DNA from: Sedimentisphaerales bacterium
GTDB taxonomy: Bacteria > Planctomycetota > Phycisphaerae > Sedimentisphaerales > Anaerobacaceae
NCBI GenBank assembly: GCA_016936075.1
Contig: JAFGPS010000134.1
Coordinates: 1 to 64,000, forward strand
DNA: 64,000 bases
Direction: 5' to 3'
Part shown: piece after piece, positions 40,327-50,947 of the stretch
Layout: each line of letters opens with the position of its first letter
Position numbering within the stretch: position 1 is the stretch's first letter
Position numbers and translations under genes: made by a program
Notes under the pieces: model-generated
Told to the model about the DNA's origin: nothing
The model's database searches: none
What the model saw: the letters and a program-made list of their open reading frames with translations, nothing else

Positions 40327-41829
40327 ATGGAAGTAAAATCGAATACACTTGGAATACTGCGAGGCGAGAGCTTAAAAGCCAAAAGTGCCAGAGGAATTGT
40401 GAAGCTTGGGACCGGCACAGGAATCGAGCGGGTATTACGTTTGGTTCGCACAATGATTCTGACAAGGATTATCGCGGTTGACCAGTTCGGCTTAATGTCA
40501 ATCATCCTCGTTCTTGTGAATATATTCGAGCAATTATCCGAGGTAGGTTTAAAGCTTTCAGTAATACAAAGCAAACGCGGATCTGAATATGAATATCTTA
40601 ACGCGACATGGTGGTTACAGGCAATTCGAGGTTTGGGGCTTTTTGCAGTCGCAATGGCAGCGGCTCCTTTTATAAGCTCTTTTTACGGTAAGCCGCATTT
40701 ACTTAGATTATTACAAGTCTCGCTGCTTGTTATTGTATTCAGGGGTTTTATAAGCCCGCGCGCACATGCGCTTCAAAAAGAATATAAATTCGGCCTTGTG
40801 ACATTGCATTTACAAGGCAGTGCCTTATTTGGAACGATTGTCACACTTGTATGTGCATATTATTTGAGAAATATCTGGGCTTTGGTAATTGGTTATGTCG
40901 CTGAGAATTTATGTTTATCTATCTTATCTTATATTATAGCTCCATTCAAACCAAGATTGGGTGTTGATAGAGATCATTTAAAAGAATTAACCGCATTTGT
41001 CCGCGGTATGATTGGCTTACCAAGTCTATCAATGATAGGGTATGTTGCTCCTACTTTTGTTCTTGGAAAGTTGGTATCAGAAAATTCTTTAGGATTATAT
41101 GCTTTAGCAGTACAGCTTGTGAGCATACCGCTGAATTTTTTTAATAAAGTTATCAATCCGGTCATATTGCCTGGTTTTGCAAAAAAACAGGATGATAGAG
41201 CCGCACTCAATAAAGCGGTGCTCAATATAAGCAAAATGGTAGGCATTGTAATGTTACCTTTGGTTATATATATGATGTCATGTTCCAGCGGATTATTATA
41301 TTTTTTGTGGGGTCCTCAATATGTTGACGCGACAATACCTTGCGTTCTGCTTAGTCTTCTTATTATAGTAAGAACACAGGGACCTGTTCTGAGTTCAGTT
41401 TACATGGCAGTAGGGCAGCCTCATTTACAAAGGCGTTTCGTTATCTTAATGACCTCATTGATTGTTATTTTTATTTATCCCGCAATTATACATTACGGAT
41501 TAATCGGAGCAGCCGCTACTGCCGTTCTTAGTAATTATATTGCTATGTTTATGCAGATATTCTGGTGCAAAAGAATCATTCCATTAAATTTTTATGATTA
41601 TATAAAATGCTATATACCGGGATTACTGATGGCTTTTGCTCCGGTAATTACAGTTCTTTTACTTGTTGTCTCGGGAGTCGATTCTTTGGCAATAATTGTA
41701 ATTTCCGGCGGTTTTGCATTATTTATGGTCTATGCAGTTTATTTTGGAAGACTATTTCTTTCGAGACAACAAAAATCAATATTCCCTGTTGCTGAGAAAG
41801 AAAAAATCAGTCTATGTGATATAGCATAG
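40327..41829 (+). CDS. Polysaccharide flippase (Wzx/MOP family)
   Basis: Multi-TM; LVRTMILTRIIAVDQFGLMSIILVLVNIFEQLSEVGL. Confidence 0.9.
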   Translation: MEVKSNTLGILRGESLKAKSARGIVKLGTGTGIERVLRLVRTMILTRIIAVDQFGLMSIILVLVNIFEQLSEVGLKLSVIQSKRGSEYEYLNATWWLQAIRGLGLFAVAMAAAPFISSFYGKPHLLRLLQVSLLVIVFRGFISPRAHALQKEYKFGLVTLHLQGSALFGTIVTLVCAYYLRNIWALVIGYVAENLCLSILSYIIAPFKPRLGVDRDHLKELTAFVRGMIGLPSLSMIGYVAPTFVLGKLVSENSLGLYALAVQLVSIPLNFFNKVINPVILPGFAKKQDDRAALNKAVLNISKMVGIVMLPLVIYMMSCSSGLLYFLWGPQYVDATIPCVLLSLLIIVRTQGPVLSSVYMAVGQPHLQRRFVILMTSLIVIFIYPAIIHYGLIGAAATAVLSNYIAMFMQIFWCKRIIPLNFYDYIKCYIPGLLMAFAPVITVLLLVVSGVDSLAIIVISGGFALFMVYAVYFGRLFLSRQQKSIFPVAEKEKISLCDIA

Positions 41830-41917
41830 GTCAGATAGAAACTATTAACAAATTTGTTATCGTAATGTACAGGTGCTTTAGTATAATACTATCTTTCGTT
41901 TATTAATTTGGAATATT

Positions 41918-43021
41918 ATGATAAAAATTATAAATATTGTTGGTGCTCGTCCGAACTTTATGAAAATAGCTCCGATTATGAGAGCTTTTAATAGTTCTGG
42001 AAAAATAGATCCGATTCTTGTACATACAGGTCAGCATTATGATGAAAAGATGAGTGACCTTTTCTTTCGTCAGTTGAATATTCCTGAACCTGATATTAAT
42101 CTTGAGATAGGTTCGTCAAGTCACGCCGTACAGACCGCGAATATTATGAAAGCATTCGAGCCAATTCTACTCGAACATAAACCGGACGCGGTTCTTGTCG
42201 TCGGTGACGTAAATAGCACAATCGCCTGCGGAATTGTCGCGGTAAAACTCGGGATAAAGCTCATTCATGTCGAAGCAGGTTTGAGAAGTTTCGACAGAAC
42301 TATGCCGGAAGAAATAAATCGCATCCTTACAGATTGCATAAGTGACATGCTTTTCTGCACAGAACAGAGCGGCGTGGATAATCTTATAAAAGAGGGAATA
42401 TCGAAAGAAAAAATATTTCTCGTCGGAAATGTTATGATTGATACGCTTTTAAGCAATAAAGCAAAAGCCGACGAATCTGATATTCTTGACAAACTTGATT
42501 TGAACGGAAAAGATTTTGCGGCGTTGACTTTGCACAGGCCGTCTAATGTGGATGATCCGGTTGTTTTCGGCGGGATTGCAGATGCTCTCGAAGTTATTCA
42601 AAAAGACATGCCGGTAATTTTTCCGATTCATCCGAGAACACTTAGAAATCTTCAGTCTTTCAATTTTGAGAGTCGTTTTAAACAAATGCCGAATTTGAAA
42701 CTCATCGAGCCTTTAGGTTATCTTGATTTTCTAAAAATAACATCTTCGGCCAGAATTGTTTTGACCGATTCCGGCGGAATTCAGGAAGAAACAACAATAT
42801 TAAAAGTTCCGTGCCTGACTCTTCGTGAAAATACAGAACGTCCTGTTACCGTTCAGAGCGGCTCAAACAAAATCGTTGGAACGAATCCTGAAAATATTAT
42901 TCAGGCTTACAGAGAGGTAATGAACTCTAATACAAGGGATACACAAATCCCTCCTCTTTGGGATGGCAAAGCGGCGGAGCGAATTGCTGAAACAATAATC
43001 GAGAAGATTAACCTTGATTGA
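41918..43021 (+). CDS. wecB: UDP-N-acetylglucosamine 2-epimerase (non-hydrolysing)
   Basis: IINIVGARPNFMKIAPIMRAF...HTGQHYDEKMS...HVEAGLRSFDRTMPEEINR...LTDSGGIQEE. Confidence 0.95.
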   Translation: MIKIINIVGARPNFMKIAPIMRAFNSSGKIDPILVHTGQHYDEKMSDLFFRQLNIPEPDINLEIGSSSHAVQTANIMKAFEPILLEHKPDAVLVVGDVNSTIACGIVAVKLGIKLIHVEAGLRSFDRTMPEEINRILTDCISDMLFCTEQSGVDNLIKEGISKEKIFLVGNVMIDTLLSNKAKADESDILDKLDLNGKDFAALTLHRPSNVDDPVVFGGIADALEVIQKDMPVIFPIHPRTLRNLQSFNFESRFKQMPNLKLIEPLGYLDFLKITSSARIVLTDSGGIQEETTILKVPCLTLRENTERPVTVQSGSNKIVGTNPENIIQAYREVMNSNTRDTQIPPLWDGKAAERIAETIIEKINLD

Positions 43022-43097
43022 AATAATTTTAGCAGGGAAAATAGCATAAATATAAGAATGTATGTACTAATACTTTATTAGTAAAATAATCATTTCT

Positions 43098-44936
43098 ATG
43101 AAACACGAAAAAACTCAAAAAATTGGGAACGTTTTAGTTAGAAATATTCGCGAAATTAATGCAGATGCACCAGTCTATTGCGATGGCGAGCAGGAGAAGG
43201 TGCTTTATGATAATTTTGTTAAAGACAGAAATTATGAAAACAATTGCAATGACACTAAATTCTTATCCTGGGTCGAGCAATATCATCTGTCACCGGTTCG
43301 GCATAATCTGTTAAAGTGGTTTCCTTTTAACCCTGAAGGAAGTGCTCTTGAAATAGGAGCAGGCTGTGGTGCGTTAACAGGAGTTCTCACACAAAAACTG
43401 AAGAAGGTGACATCACTCGAGTACAGCGAACAACGAGCCATGATTACTGCGTTACGTCATCAGAATAATTCGAATCTGGAAGTTGTTATCGGCGGCTTGC
43501 AGGATTATAACACGGAAGAGAAATTCGATTATATAACTGTAATCGGAGTTTTTGAATACGCGGGTAAATTCTATGAAGGCAGTGACCCTTATAAATCATT
43601 TTTAGATAAGATAAAGTCATTTTTGAAACCTGACGGAGTTTTATTGCTGGCTATCGAAAATAAAATCGGTGTTAAATATCTTTGCGGTGCGAAAGAAGAC
43701 CACACGGAGAAGGTTTATGATTCGGTTTATAACTATCCATATAGCATCGGAGTTCGGACTTTCAGTAAAAAGGAATTGTCCGAGGTATTAAATGCTTCTG
43801 GTTTTATAAATTTGGAATGGTATTATCCATGGCCGGACTATAAACTGCCAAAGCAGGTTATTTCTGATGATACTTTGCCTGACGATATAAATCTTCTTTG
43901 GGATTTATTCCCAAATGGCAGCAGTGTTAAAAATCTGATGTCGGAAAAAAGACTCGCTAAAACTCTCAATGATGCCGGTTTATTAAGTGAATTCGCTAAT
44001 TCTTTTCTTGTTATTGCCAGTTCACAGGAAATATCATCTGAATCTAAGTGTGTTCATTTTATTGGTTCGAGCATGAAGAAAAAAAGTCACTATAGAACCA
44101 ATAAGAAAATATATAGAAACGGGAATAAACTGCAATTCATTGTGTCACCAGACAATGAAAAGGCTGTCGAATATATAAAACTAATTGCTGAAAGAGAATT
44201 ATCTGCGAAAAACTTCTTTAGTGAAAACGCGGAAGTAATTAACGGGGAACTTAATGGAAACAGTTTGGTTTATCCATATATAGCTATCCCGTCAATAACA
44301 GAAATGATGGCGGCTCAGATAAATAATGGAGATGCTGAATTCGGTAAATACTGGATAGAGCGGTATGTTGACTTTTTATCAGGATTGTCTTCACAAAAAT
44401 GCGTTCCACAAGAATTTCTCAAAGAGTTGGAATTACCTGAACATGAAATTCAGGAATCTGTATGCAGTATAAATTGCGGCATTTTAGATTGTGTCCCTCG
44501 CAATATCATGATTGATGCCGATAAGAACAAATATTATATAATTGATAATGAGTTTACATACGATTTTCCTGTTCCGATTGATTTTCTAATCTGGAGTGCG
44601 ATTAATACTCTTGTGACTGAACTTCAGGATGTGATTCAGCCCAAGGTGAGTCAAAGCCGTCCTGTAACGATTTTCAGCGGCCATGGAAATAATCGTTATT
44701 ATATACCATTGAGTTGGCTCAGTATTCTTGATAATCTGGTAGTTCCAAGAAAGAAGCTTGTGAAATTATATTCTGCCTGGCAGAGTAAAATACTTAGTGG
44801 TACAACAAGAGTCAATATAAGATTGAATGACAAGAAAAACGCTATCCATAAAGTTACAGTAGCAGAAATAGCGCCAAAGAATCAAATGGGTGAGAATCTT
44901 TATCGAATTTTACATAAAGTCAGAAGGCTTTTTTAA
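43098..44936 (+). CDS. SAM-dependent methyltransferase with C-terminal kinase/phosphotransferase-like region
   Basis: ALEIGAGCGALTGVLTQKL; C-terminal GILDCVPRNIMIDADKNKYYIIDNEFTY resembles a catalytic-loop/metal-site pair. Confidence 0.75.
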   Translation: MKHEKTQKIGNVLVRNIREINADAPVYCDGEQEKVLYDNFVKDRNYENNCNDTKFLSWVEQYHLSPVRHNLLKWFPFNPEGSALEIGAGCGALTGVLTQKLKKVTSLEYSEQRAMITALRHQNNSNLEVVIGGLQDYNTEEKFDYITVIGVFEYAGKFYEGSDPYKSFLDKIKSFLKPDGVLLLAIENKIGVKYLCGAKEDHTEKVYDSVYNYPYSIGVRTFSKKELSEVLNASGFINLEWYYPWPDYKLPKQVISDDTLPDDINLLWDLFPNGSSVKNLMSEKRLAKTLNDAGLLSEFANSFLVIASSQEISSESKCVHFIGSSMKKKSHYRTNKKIYRNGNKLQFIVSPDNEKAVEYIKLIAERELSAKNFFSENAEVINGELNGNSLVYPYIAIPSITEMMAAQINNGDAEFGKYWIERYVDFLSGLSSQKCVPQEFLKELELPEHEIQESVCSINCGILDCVPRNIMIDADKNKYYIIDNEFTYDFPVPIDFLIWSAINTLVTELQDVIQPKVSQSRPVTIFSGHGNNRYYIPLSWLSILDNLVVPRKKLVKLYSAWQSKILSGTTRVNIRLNDKKNAIHKVTVAEIAPKNQMGENLYRILHKVRRLF

Positions 44937-44977
44937 TAAACGTAAGTTTCGTAATGATGGAGAGTAAATAAAAAGAA

Positions 44978-46297
44978 ATGCAAGGGACAATTCTGACATT
45001 TGGAATCGTTGCTTCAATATTAGCGATAGTATTACGGCCGAAGTATGCGCTGGTAGTATATTTTACAATACTTATCTGGTTTCCTGATTATTTACGCGTA
45101 AGTATAGGAACGATAGATATATCCTGCTCTCGAATGGTAGCGACGGTATTACTGATAAGATGTCTGAGTAACCAGAAATTAATGTCGAAATTTAAGTGGT
45201 CGCAGTTCGATAAGATTGTTACGTACAGTATTATGGTTTATGTTGGTGTAACGTTAATTACGCGACCTCGATGGTCGTTAGTAGAAAACCGTGCCGGTTT
45301 TGTAATGGATACATGGTTTGCTTACATGATTGTTAGATTTGTCATAACAGATAAGGAAAAACTGGTATCGGTAATAAAATGTGTCAGTGTGGTTCTTATA
45401 CCTCTTGCGATTCTGGGTTGTATCGAAGCGATTACAGGCTGGCAGCCATTTGTTCCTCTGAGCAGTTTAAGCCCATGGCTTATTAGGGAAATAGTCAGAC
45501 AGTACCGATGGGGTTTCACCAGGGCAATCGGACCTTTTGAACATGCAATTTTGTTCGGAAGCTGTTTTGCGATTTTTTTACCTCTTGTTTATTATTTGCG
45601 TCATGAAAAAAATATTTGGAGAATGTTGGCGTATTTAATTTCAGGATTAGTCTTTCTTGGGGCTATAAGCAGCTTCTCTATGGGACCATTAGTAATGATT
45701 GTGGTAGTCCTCTTCTGCCTTTCTATGGAAAGATTCAGAGTGTGGGTAAAGCCTATGATTAAATTTTTCATTTTTTCATTTGTATTTATTCAGTTATTCA
45801 GCAACAGGTCATTTTATCATGTGCTATTTTCCTACGTGGGTTTAATTGGAGGTGCAGGATATCATCGAGCAAGAATGATAGATCTTGCTATAAGTCATTT
45901 AGGGGAATGGTGGCTGGCTGGTTATGGTGATAGACCTATCGATTGGGGATGGGGTGTATGGAGCTTTGAGGGGCATACTGATGTAACAAATGAGTATCTT
46001 GTTGCCGGCCTTAGATATGGCTTGATAGGTATGTTTTTCCTCTGTATGGTGTTATTTATAGCATTTCGGAATCTTATATCAGCTTATAAAAAAAGTAATG
46101 ATCCAAATATGAAATCTTTATATTGGGCACTTGGAAGTATTTTATTATCTATTACAGTTGTATGGACTTCGGTCAGTTTCTTTGGGCAGCTAATGCCGCT
46201 TTTTTACTGCGTATTGGGAATGATTGGCTCTTGCACCCTTTTTACTTTAGATATAAAATGCAAAAAAAAGAAAATGCTTTATGTTGGTAGTAAATAA
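44978..46297 (+). CDS. O-antigen ligase/polymerase-like (Wzy) membrane protein
   Basis: Polytopic; YRWGFTRAIGPFEHAILFGSCFAIFLPL, NEYLVAGLRYGLIG pattern. Confidence 0.82.
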   Translation: MQGTILTFGIVASILAIVLRPKYALVVYFTILIWFPDYLRVSIGTIDISCSRMVATVLLIRCLSNQKLMSKFKWSQFDKIVTYSIMVYVGVTLITRPRWSLVENRAGFVMDTWFAYMIVRFVITDKEKLVSVIKCVSVVLIPLAILGCIEAITGWQPFVPLSSLSPWLIREIVRQYRWGFTRAIGPFEHAILFGSCFAIFLPLVYYLRHEKNIWRMLAYLISGLVFLGAISSFSMGPLVMIVVVLFCLSMERFRVWVKPMIKFFIFSFVFIQLFSNRSFYHVLFSYVGLIGGAGYHRARMIDLAISHLGEWWLAGYGDRPIDWGWGVWSFEGHTDVTNEYLVAGLRYGLIGMFFLCMVLFIAFRNLISAYKKSNDPNMKSLYWALGSILLSITVVWTSVSFFGQLMPLFYCVLGMIGSCTLFTLDIKCKKKKMLYVGSK

Positions 46298-46332
46298 ATT
46301 GTGGTGTAATTTATATTTACTGTTAATAAGAC

Positions 46333-47115
46333 ATGAAGACAAAAATCAAGGGTAAGGAATACAAAATTATGGGAGATACCCATTCGAATATGAAAGATAT
46401 TTATTTAGGTATTGTATGTCCAATGGCTAACGAGAAGAAGACCGCTGTTGAATTTATAAATTCAGTACTGGGACAATGTCAGGGATTCAAACAAGTAACT
46501 TTCTTTGTTATATTTGATTTAGCCTGTAAGGATGGGACTGCCGATATGCTTAGGGAATTGGCGAAACAAGAGTCCAGGCTTAAAGTTGTATGGTCGCCGG
46601 AAAATAAATGTGTTGTTGACGCATATATTCGAGGATATAAGGAATCATGCAATTCTGGCTGTGACTGGATACTTGAAATAGATGGAGGTTTCAGTCACAA
46701 TCCAGCAGATATGCCCGAGTTATTCAACAAAATGTCGCAGAATTATGATTGTGTGTTCGGAAGCAGATTTTGTAAGGGTGGCACGATGATGGATGCTCCG
46801 CTAAAGCGGCGGATTATAAGTCGTGGGGGGACAATGCTTGTTAATTTATTGCTCGGTACAAAACTTAAAGATATGACGAGTGGTTTTGAACTTTTTACGA
46901 AATCAACTCTGGAAGCTGTGTTAAAAAATGGAATAATATCAAGGGGACATTTTTTCCAGACGGAAATAAAAGTATTTTGTCATAGATTTCATATTGCAGA
47001 AGTACCAATTCATTATCGCTCACCAAGTAAGAGTGTAAATACCGGTGTTTTAAAAGATGCTTTTGGTAACCTGTTTCGTTTATTCAAACTGCGTCTGTCA
47101 GGAAACATAAAATAG
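46333..47115 (+). CDS. Glycosyltransferase family 2 (DPM1-like)
   Basis: YLGIVCPMANEKKTAVEFINSVL...WILEIDGGFSHNPADMPELF...FGSRFCKGG. Confidence 0.88.
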   Translation: MKTKIKGKEYKIMGDTHSNMKDIYLGIVCPMANEKKTAVEFINSVLGQCQGFKQVTFFVIFDLACKDGTADMLRELAKQESRLKVVWSPENKCVVDAYIRGYKESCNSGCDWILEIDGGFSHNPADMPELFNKMSQNYDCVFGSRFCKGGTMMDAPLKRRIISRGGTMLVNLLLGTKLKDMTSGFELFTKSTLEAVLKNGIISRGHFFQTEIKVFCHRFHIAEVPIHYRSPSKSVNTGVLKDAFGNLFRLFKLRLSGNIK

Positions 47116-47133
47116 CTACAGAGAGACATTGAT

Positions 47134-48153
47134 ATGAAGGATAATGTAAACATAGTAATAACATCTATTTCAGCTCCCAATGAAATAATGACTGGAATTG
47201 CCGAGGAATGCAAACAAAGAGATTATAAGTTTATAGTTATTGGTGATGTGCCGAGTCCCTCAGATTTCGAAATTGACGGCTGTGATTTTTATAGTATTGA
47301 CGACCAGGTTAAAACTGGTTTTGAATTCGCCAGCAAGTGCCCGTTGAGGCACTATTCCCGAAAAAATATTGGTTATCTTATAGCAATAAAAAATGGCGCG
47401 ACTATTATTGTTGAAACAGATGATGACAATATGCCTTATGATACTTTCTGGCGTTTACCAGAGCGATATAAGACCGAAAAAGTTATCGAGAAATCAGGCT
47501 GGGTGAATATGTATAACTACTTCACAGATGAAAAAATCTGGCCGCGAGGTTTCCCGCTTGAGGAAGTCAGTAAAAAAATAAAATCGTTTGAATCACTTGA
47601 TGCAAGAAAAATGGATTGCCCGATTCAGCAGGGACTTGCGGATGCCAATCCTGACGTTGACGCGATATATCGTTTGATTATGCCTTTGCCGCAGATGTTC
47701 AGGAAAGACAGGCAAGTTATTCTTGCAAAAGGTGCATTGTGTCCTTTTAATAGCCAGAATACCGTATGGTTTTCCGATGCATTTGCATTACTTTATCTGC
47801 CGTCATATTGTTCATTTAGAATGACAGATATCTGGCGCGGTCTTATCGCTCAGAGAATTGCGCATGTTAATGACTGGGGAGTGCTTTTTTATGAACCGAC
47901 AGTGACACAGGATCGCAATGAACATAACCTTATGCGTGATTTCAAAGATGAGATACCGGGTTTTCTTAATAATGCCCAAATATGCAGGGAACTTGAGCGG
48001 CTTGATTTAGTTCCGGGTGTTGACAAAATCGGTGATAATCTCCGTTTATGTTATAAGAAACTTGTTGAAATGAATCTGGTACAGCCGGACGAACTAAGCT
48101 TGCTTGATACTTGGCTCGAAAGTGTTAATGAAATGCTGGATAGCAGACAGTAA
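47134..48153 (+). CDS. STELLO-like glycosyltransferase (DUF288)
   Basis: IVITSISAPNE...FIVIGDVPSPSDFEIDGCDFYSIDDQ...HYSRKNIGYLIAIKNGATIIVETDDDNMPY. Confidence 0.75.
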   Translation: MKDNVNIVITSISAPNEIMTGIAEECKQRDYKFIVIGDVPSPSDFEIDGCDFYSIDDQVKTGFEFASKCPLRHYSRKNIGYLIAIKNGATIIVETDDDNMPYDTFWRLPERYKTEKVIEKSGWVNMYNYFTDEKIWPRGFPLEEVSKKIKSFESLDARKMDCPIQQGLADANPDVDAIYRLIMPLPQMFRKDRQVILAKGALCPFNSQNTVWFSDAFALLYLPSYCSFRMTDIWRGLIAQRIAHVNDWGVLFYEPTVTQDRNEHNLMRDFKDEIPGFLNNAQICRELERLDLVPGVDKIGDNLRLCYKKLVEMNLVQPDELSLLDTWLESVNEMLDSRQ

Positions 48154-48216
48154 TCTTATCTGATAGACAATTCTGACATAGAAAAGTTTTATTTCGTTGT
48201 ATTTACGAAGAACTTA

Positions 48217-49653
48217 ATGACAAACAAAACTTTATCCATAAAATTGCAAAATCAATCCGAAGATGATCTGCGCTATGGAACAATTCTAAACTCGAATATA
48301 TTTGCTCTTGTTTACCTGGGCATTTTGGTTCTGATTGTGCACGGTGGTTCTTTGTTATTCGGATTTACTCGCGAAGATATTCTTTTACTTAAACATCTTA
48401 GCGAGTGGAATTTCTGGGAGAAGGTATTTGGTTATTGGCGCCCTGTATGGCTTTTATGGCTTTCATTTCAATATACTTTATTCGGTCTCAATCCATTTGC
48501 GATGCATGCCGCGAGTCTGATGTTATTTGCGGTTAATTGCTGGCTTGCTTTTTATTTAATAATTTCTCTTGGTATAAAAAGGCCTGTTGCCTTGGTCTCT
48601 GTATCTCTATGGATAATAATGTCTGGTAATATCGATGCCGCTGTCTGGATTAGTGAATGTAATGATCTTCTTGCCATGTTTTTCCTCCTGTTGGCAAGTT
48701 TAATATGGTTGTTCTTTTGCTTAGATAACAAGCCTTCAATTTTTTATGTACTTTTGGCCGGTATTTGCTGGTTACTTTCGATATTGAATAAGGAAGTTGG
48801 AATGTTTTGGCCGGTTGGAGCCGTTATTATCGCGTTCTTAAAATCCGGTGATTCCGGGAATAAGTTCAAAAGGTCCGGTTATTATTATTTTGTTATGTCA
48901 CTTCCTTTCGTTTTTATGGTGATTTACGTTTTAATGAAAATAGCCGCTCAGGGTTCAAATGCTGGTTTGAATATGTATGAGTATGCCGGTAAGGAAGACG
49001 CTGCTTATAATTACCCATTAATACTAAAATTGGTTAAGATGACGATTCATTATATGGAAGGTATTTTTTACAGCTTTTTGCCATTAGAGTTATTTTTATC
49101 GTGGACAGGTCTTATTATTGGAGCCTTTTCGAGTATCAGCTTAATCTTTTGTCTTATCTGGCGGAATACAAAATCATTTAATTCTAAGAAGTCTTTGCTG
49201 TTGGGTGGAGTGTTTTGGATATTATTTTTCTCAATTCATACATCTTTTAATACGTCCGTACGTACACAATATATAGCGACATTCGGAACTTCATGTATTA
49301 TAAGTCTTTTATTATTTTCACCGCAGACAAAAACATTATTTAAAACTACATTTATTTGTATTGCAATCTATATTGGGATGCACCTGCTTTTGGGGAAACA
49401 AGTAGCGGCTTATTTTTCTCCTTCCAGTACTGATACAATTGCCTGTAATGCAAGAATATTAAAATCTTTTCCGATATCCGAAGAAAAAAGAGAGTATTTG
49501 AAAAAAGAATTGTGGTATGTGGATTTTGATGCTCTTACTGATTATGAGGATGTTATGTTTGTAGATAAAGGACCGTGGAAGAAAGTCAAGACTGAGCTTT
49601 TTCAACGATTGATTACTGAGAAATTTGTTGATAAGAATGAAAAACAGCCTTAA
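48217..49653 (+). CDS. Polytopic membrane protein, GT-C/GT39-like
   Basis: Hydrophobic, early FTREDILLLKHL and YWRPVWLLWLSFQYTLFGLNPFAMHAASLMLF pattern. Confidence 0.65.
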   Translation: MTNKTLSIKLQNQSEDDLRYGTILNSNIFALVYLGILVLIVHGGSLLFGFTREDILLLKHLSEWNFWEKVFGYWRPVWLLWLSFQYTLFGLNPFAMHAASLMLFAVNCWLAFYLIISLGIKRPVALVSVSLWIIMSGNIDAAVWISECNDLLAMFFLLLASLIWLFFCLDNKPSIFYVLLAGICWLLSILNKEVGMFWPVGAVIIAFLKSGDSGNKFKRSGYYYFVMSLPFVFMVIYVLMKIAAQGSNAGLNMYEYAGKEDAAYNYPLILKLVKMTIHYMEGIFYSFLPLELFLSWTGLIIGAFSSISLIFCLIWRNTKSFNSKKSLLLGGVFWILFFSIHTSFNTSVRTQYIATFGTSCIISLLLFSPQTKTLFKTTFICIAIYIGMHLLLGKQVAAYFSPSSTDTIACNARILKSFPISEEKREYLKKELWYVDFDALTDYEDVMFVDKGPWKKVKTELFQRLITEKFVDKNEKQP

Positions 49654-49680
49654 GGCAAGAAGAATAAATGCGAGAAGAAA

Positions 49681-50922
49681 ATGCGAGGAAATAGGAATAA
49701 TAATATAGAATTGCCCGGAGGATGGGAATTAAACATCGCCGAAAGTCGAGAGGAAATAGAAGCTATCCGGCCGGTTTGGGAAAAGTTGCAGAGCCTGGAA
49801 AGCTGCCCGACGGTAGATGCTGATATAGACAGGTATCTTACCGTGATGGATACGAAAAGCGATTCGGCAACGCCGTATATTATGGTTCTTTCTCTTAATC
49901 ATAAGCCGGTCGCGATGGTTGTTGGCAAAATCGAAAAGCGGCAAATCGATATTAAATTCGGTTATAAGAATTTATTCAGACCAAAGCTTAAAAGTCTTGT
50001 AGTGACTTATGGTGGAATTTTAGGTGAGATTAATACCGGTACCGCCTCTTTAATAATCAGAGAATTGATGAAACAACTTAAATCTCGGAAAATTGATATG
50101 GTTTATTTCAATCGACCGAGAGAGGACTCCAAGATATTCAATCTTAGTCGAAAGCTTCCAGGATTTTTATGTCGTGACTATGTTCCGGTAATAGATACAC
50201 ACTGGCAAACAACGGTTGCAGATAGTAAAGAAGAGTTTAATAAAGCCTTATCACGAAATGAAAGACGTAATATTTCAAGGCATACTAAGCAGCTTGAACA
50301 AAAGGCTTCAGGTCAGGTTGAGTTGAAAACCTATCGCGGATTAGATAGACTGGATGAGTATATTTCAATAGCTTCCGAAATTTCAGCTATTACTTATCAG
50401 AAAATGATTACAGGTGGTTTTAATGATAGTAATATTATTCGTTCCTTATTGACAGATTCAGCGAAAAAAGACTGGCTTCGTGCTTATATATTATATGCGG
50501 GTTCGGAACCTGTCGCATTTGAATCAGGTTCAGTGTATCGCTCGACATATTTTGCGGAATACAGGGGATTTCATCCCGACTGGACATGCGGCAGTCCTGG
50601 TTCTGTATTATTGCTGAAAGTATTAGAGGAATTCAGCGATGACCAGAATATTAAAAAATATGATTATGGTTTTGGTGATGCGCCGTATAAACAACGATAT
50701 GGACATGAAAAATGGGCCGAGGCACCGATTTATATTTTCGCTCCGAGAGTATATCCTGTGCTGATAAATATAATACGAACCTTTTTTGCATCGCTTAATA
50801 TTTCGATTAAGCATATCCTTGGAAAATTAGGTTTCGTTGACAGGATCAAACGCAGTTGGAGAAAGCGGCTGGAACAAAAAGCTATAGAAAAACAAAAAAA
50901 TAAATCCTTATCCGAAGCTTAA
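49681..50922 (+). CDS. BioF2/FemAB-like GNAT acetyltransferase
   Basis: SRNERRNISRHTKQLE...YAGSEPVAFESGSVYRSTYFAEYRGFHPDW...YDYGFGDAPYKQRYGHE. Confidence 0.78.
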   Translation: MRGNRNNNIELPGGWELNIAESREEIEAIRPVWEKLQSLESCPTVDADIDRYLTVMDTKSDSATPYIMVLSLNHKPVAMVVGKIEKRQIDIKFGYKNLFRPKLKSLVVTYGGILGEINTGTASLIIRELMKQLKSRKIDMVYFNRPREDSKIFNLSRKLPGFLCRDYVPVIDTHWQTTVADSKEEFNKALSRNERRNISRHTKQLEQKASGQVELKTYRGLDRLDEYISIASEISAITYQKMITGGFNDSNIIRSLLTDSAKKDWLRAYILYAGSEPVAFESGSVYRSTYFAEYRGFHPDWTCGSPGSVLLLKVLEEFSDDQNIKKYDYGFGDAPYKQRYGHEKWAEAPIYIFAPRVYPVLINIIRTFFASLNISIKHILGKLGFVDRIKRSWRKRLEQKAIEKQKNKSLSEA

Positions 50923-50947
50923 TTAGAGGTAATTCAAAATATTAGCT

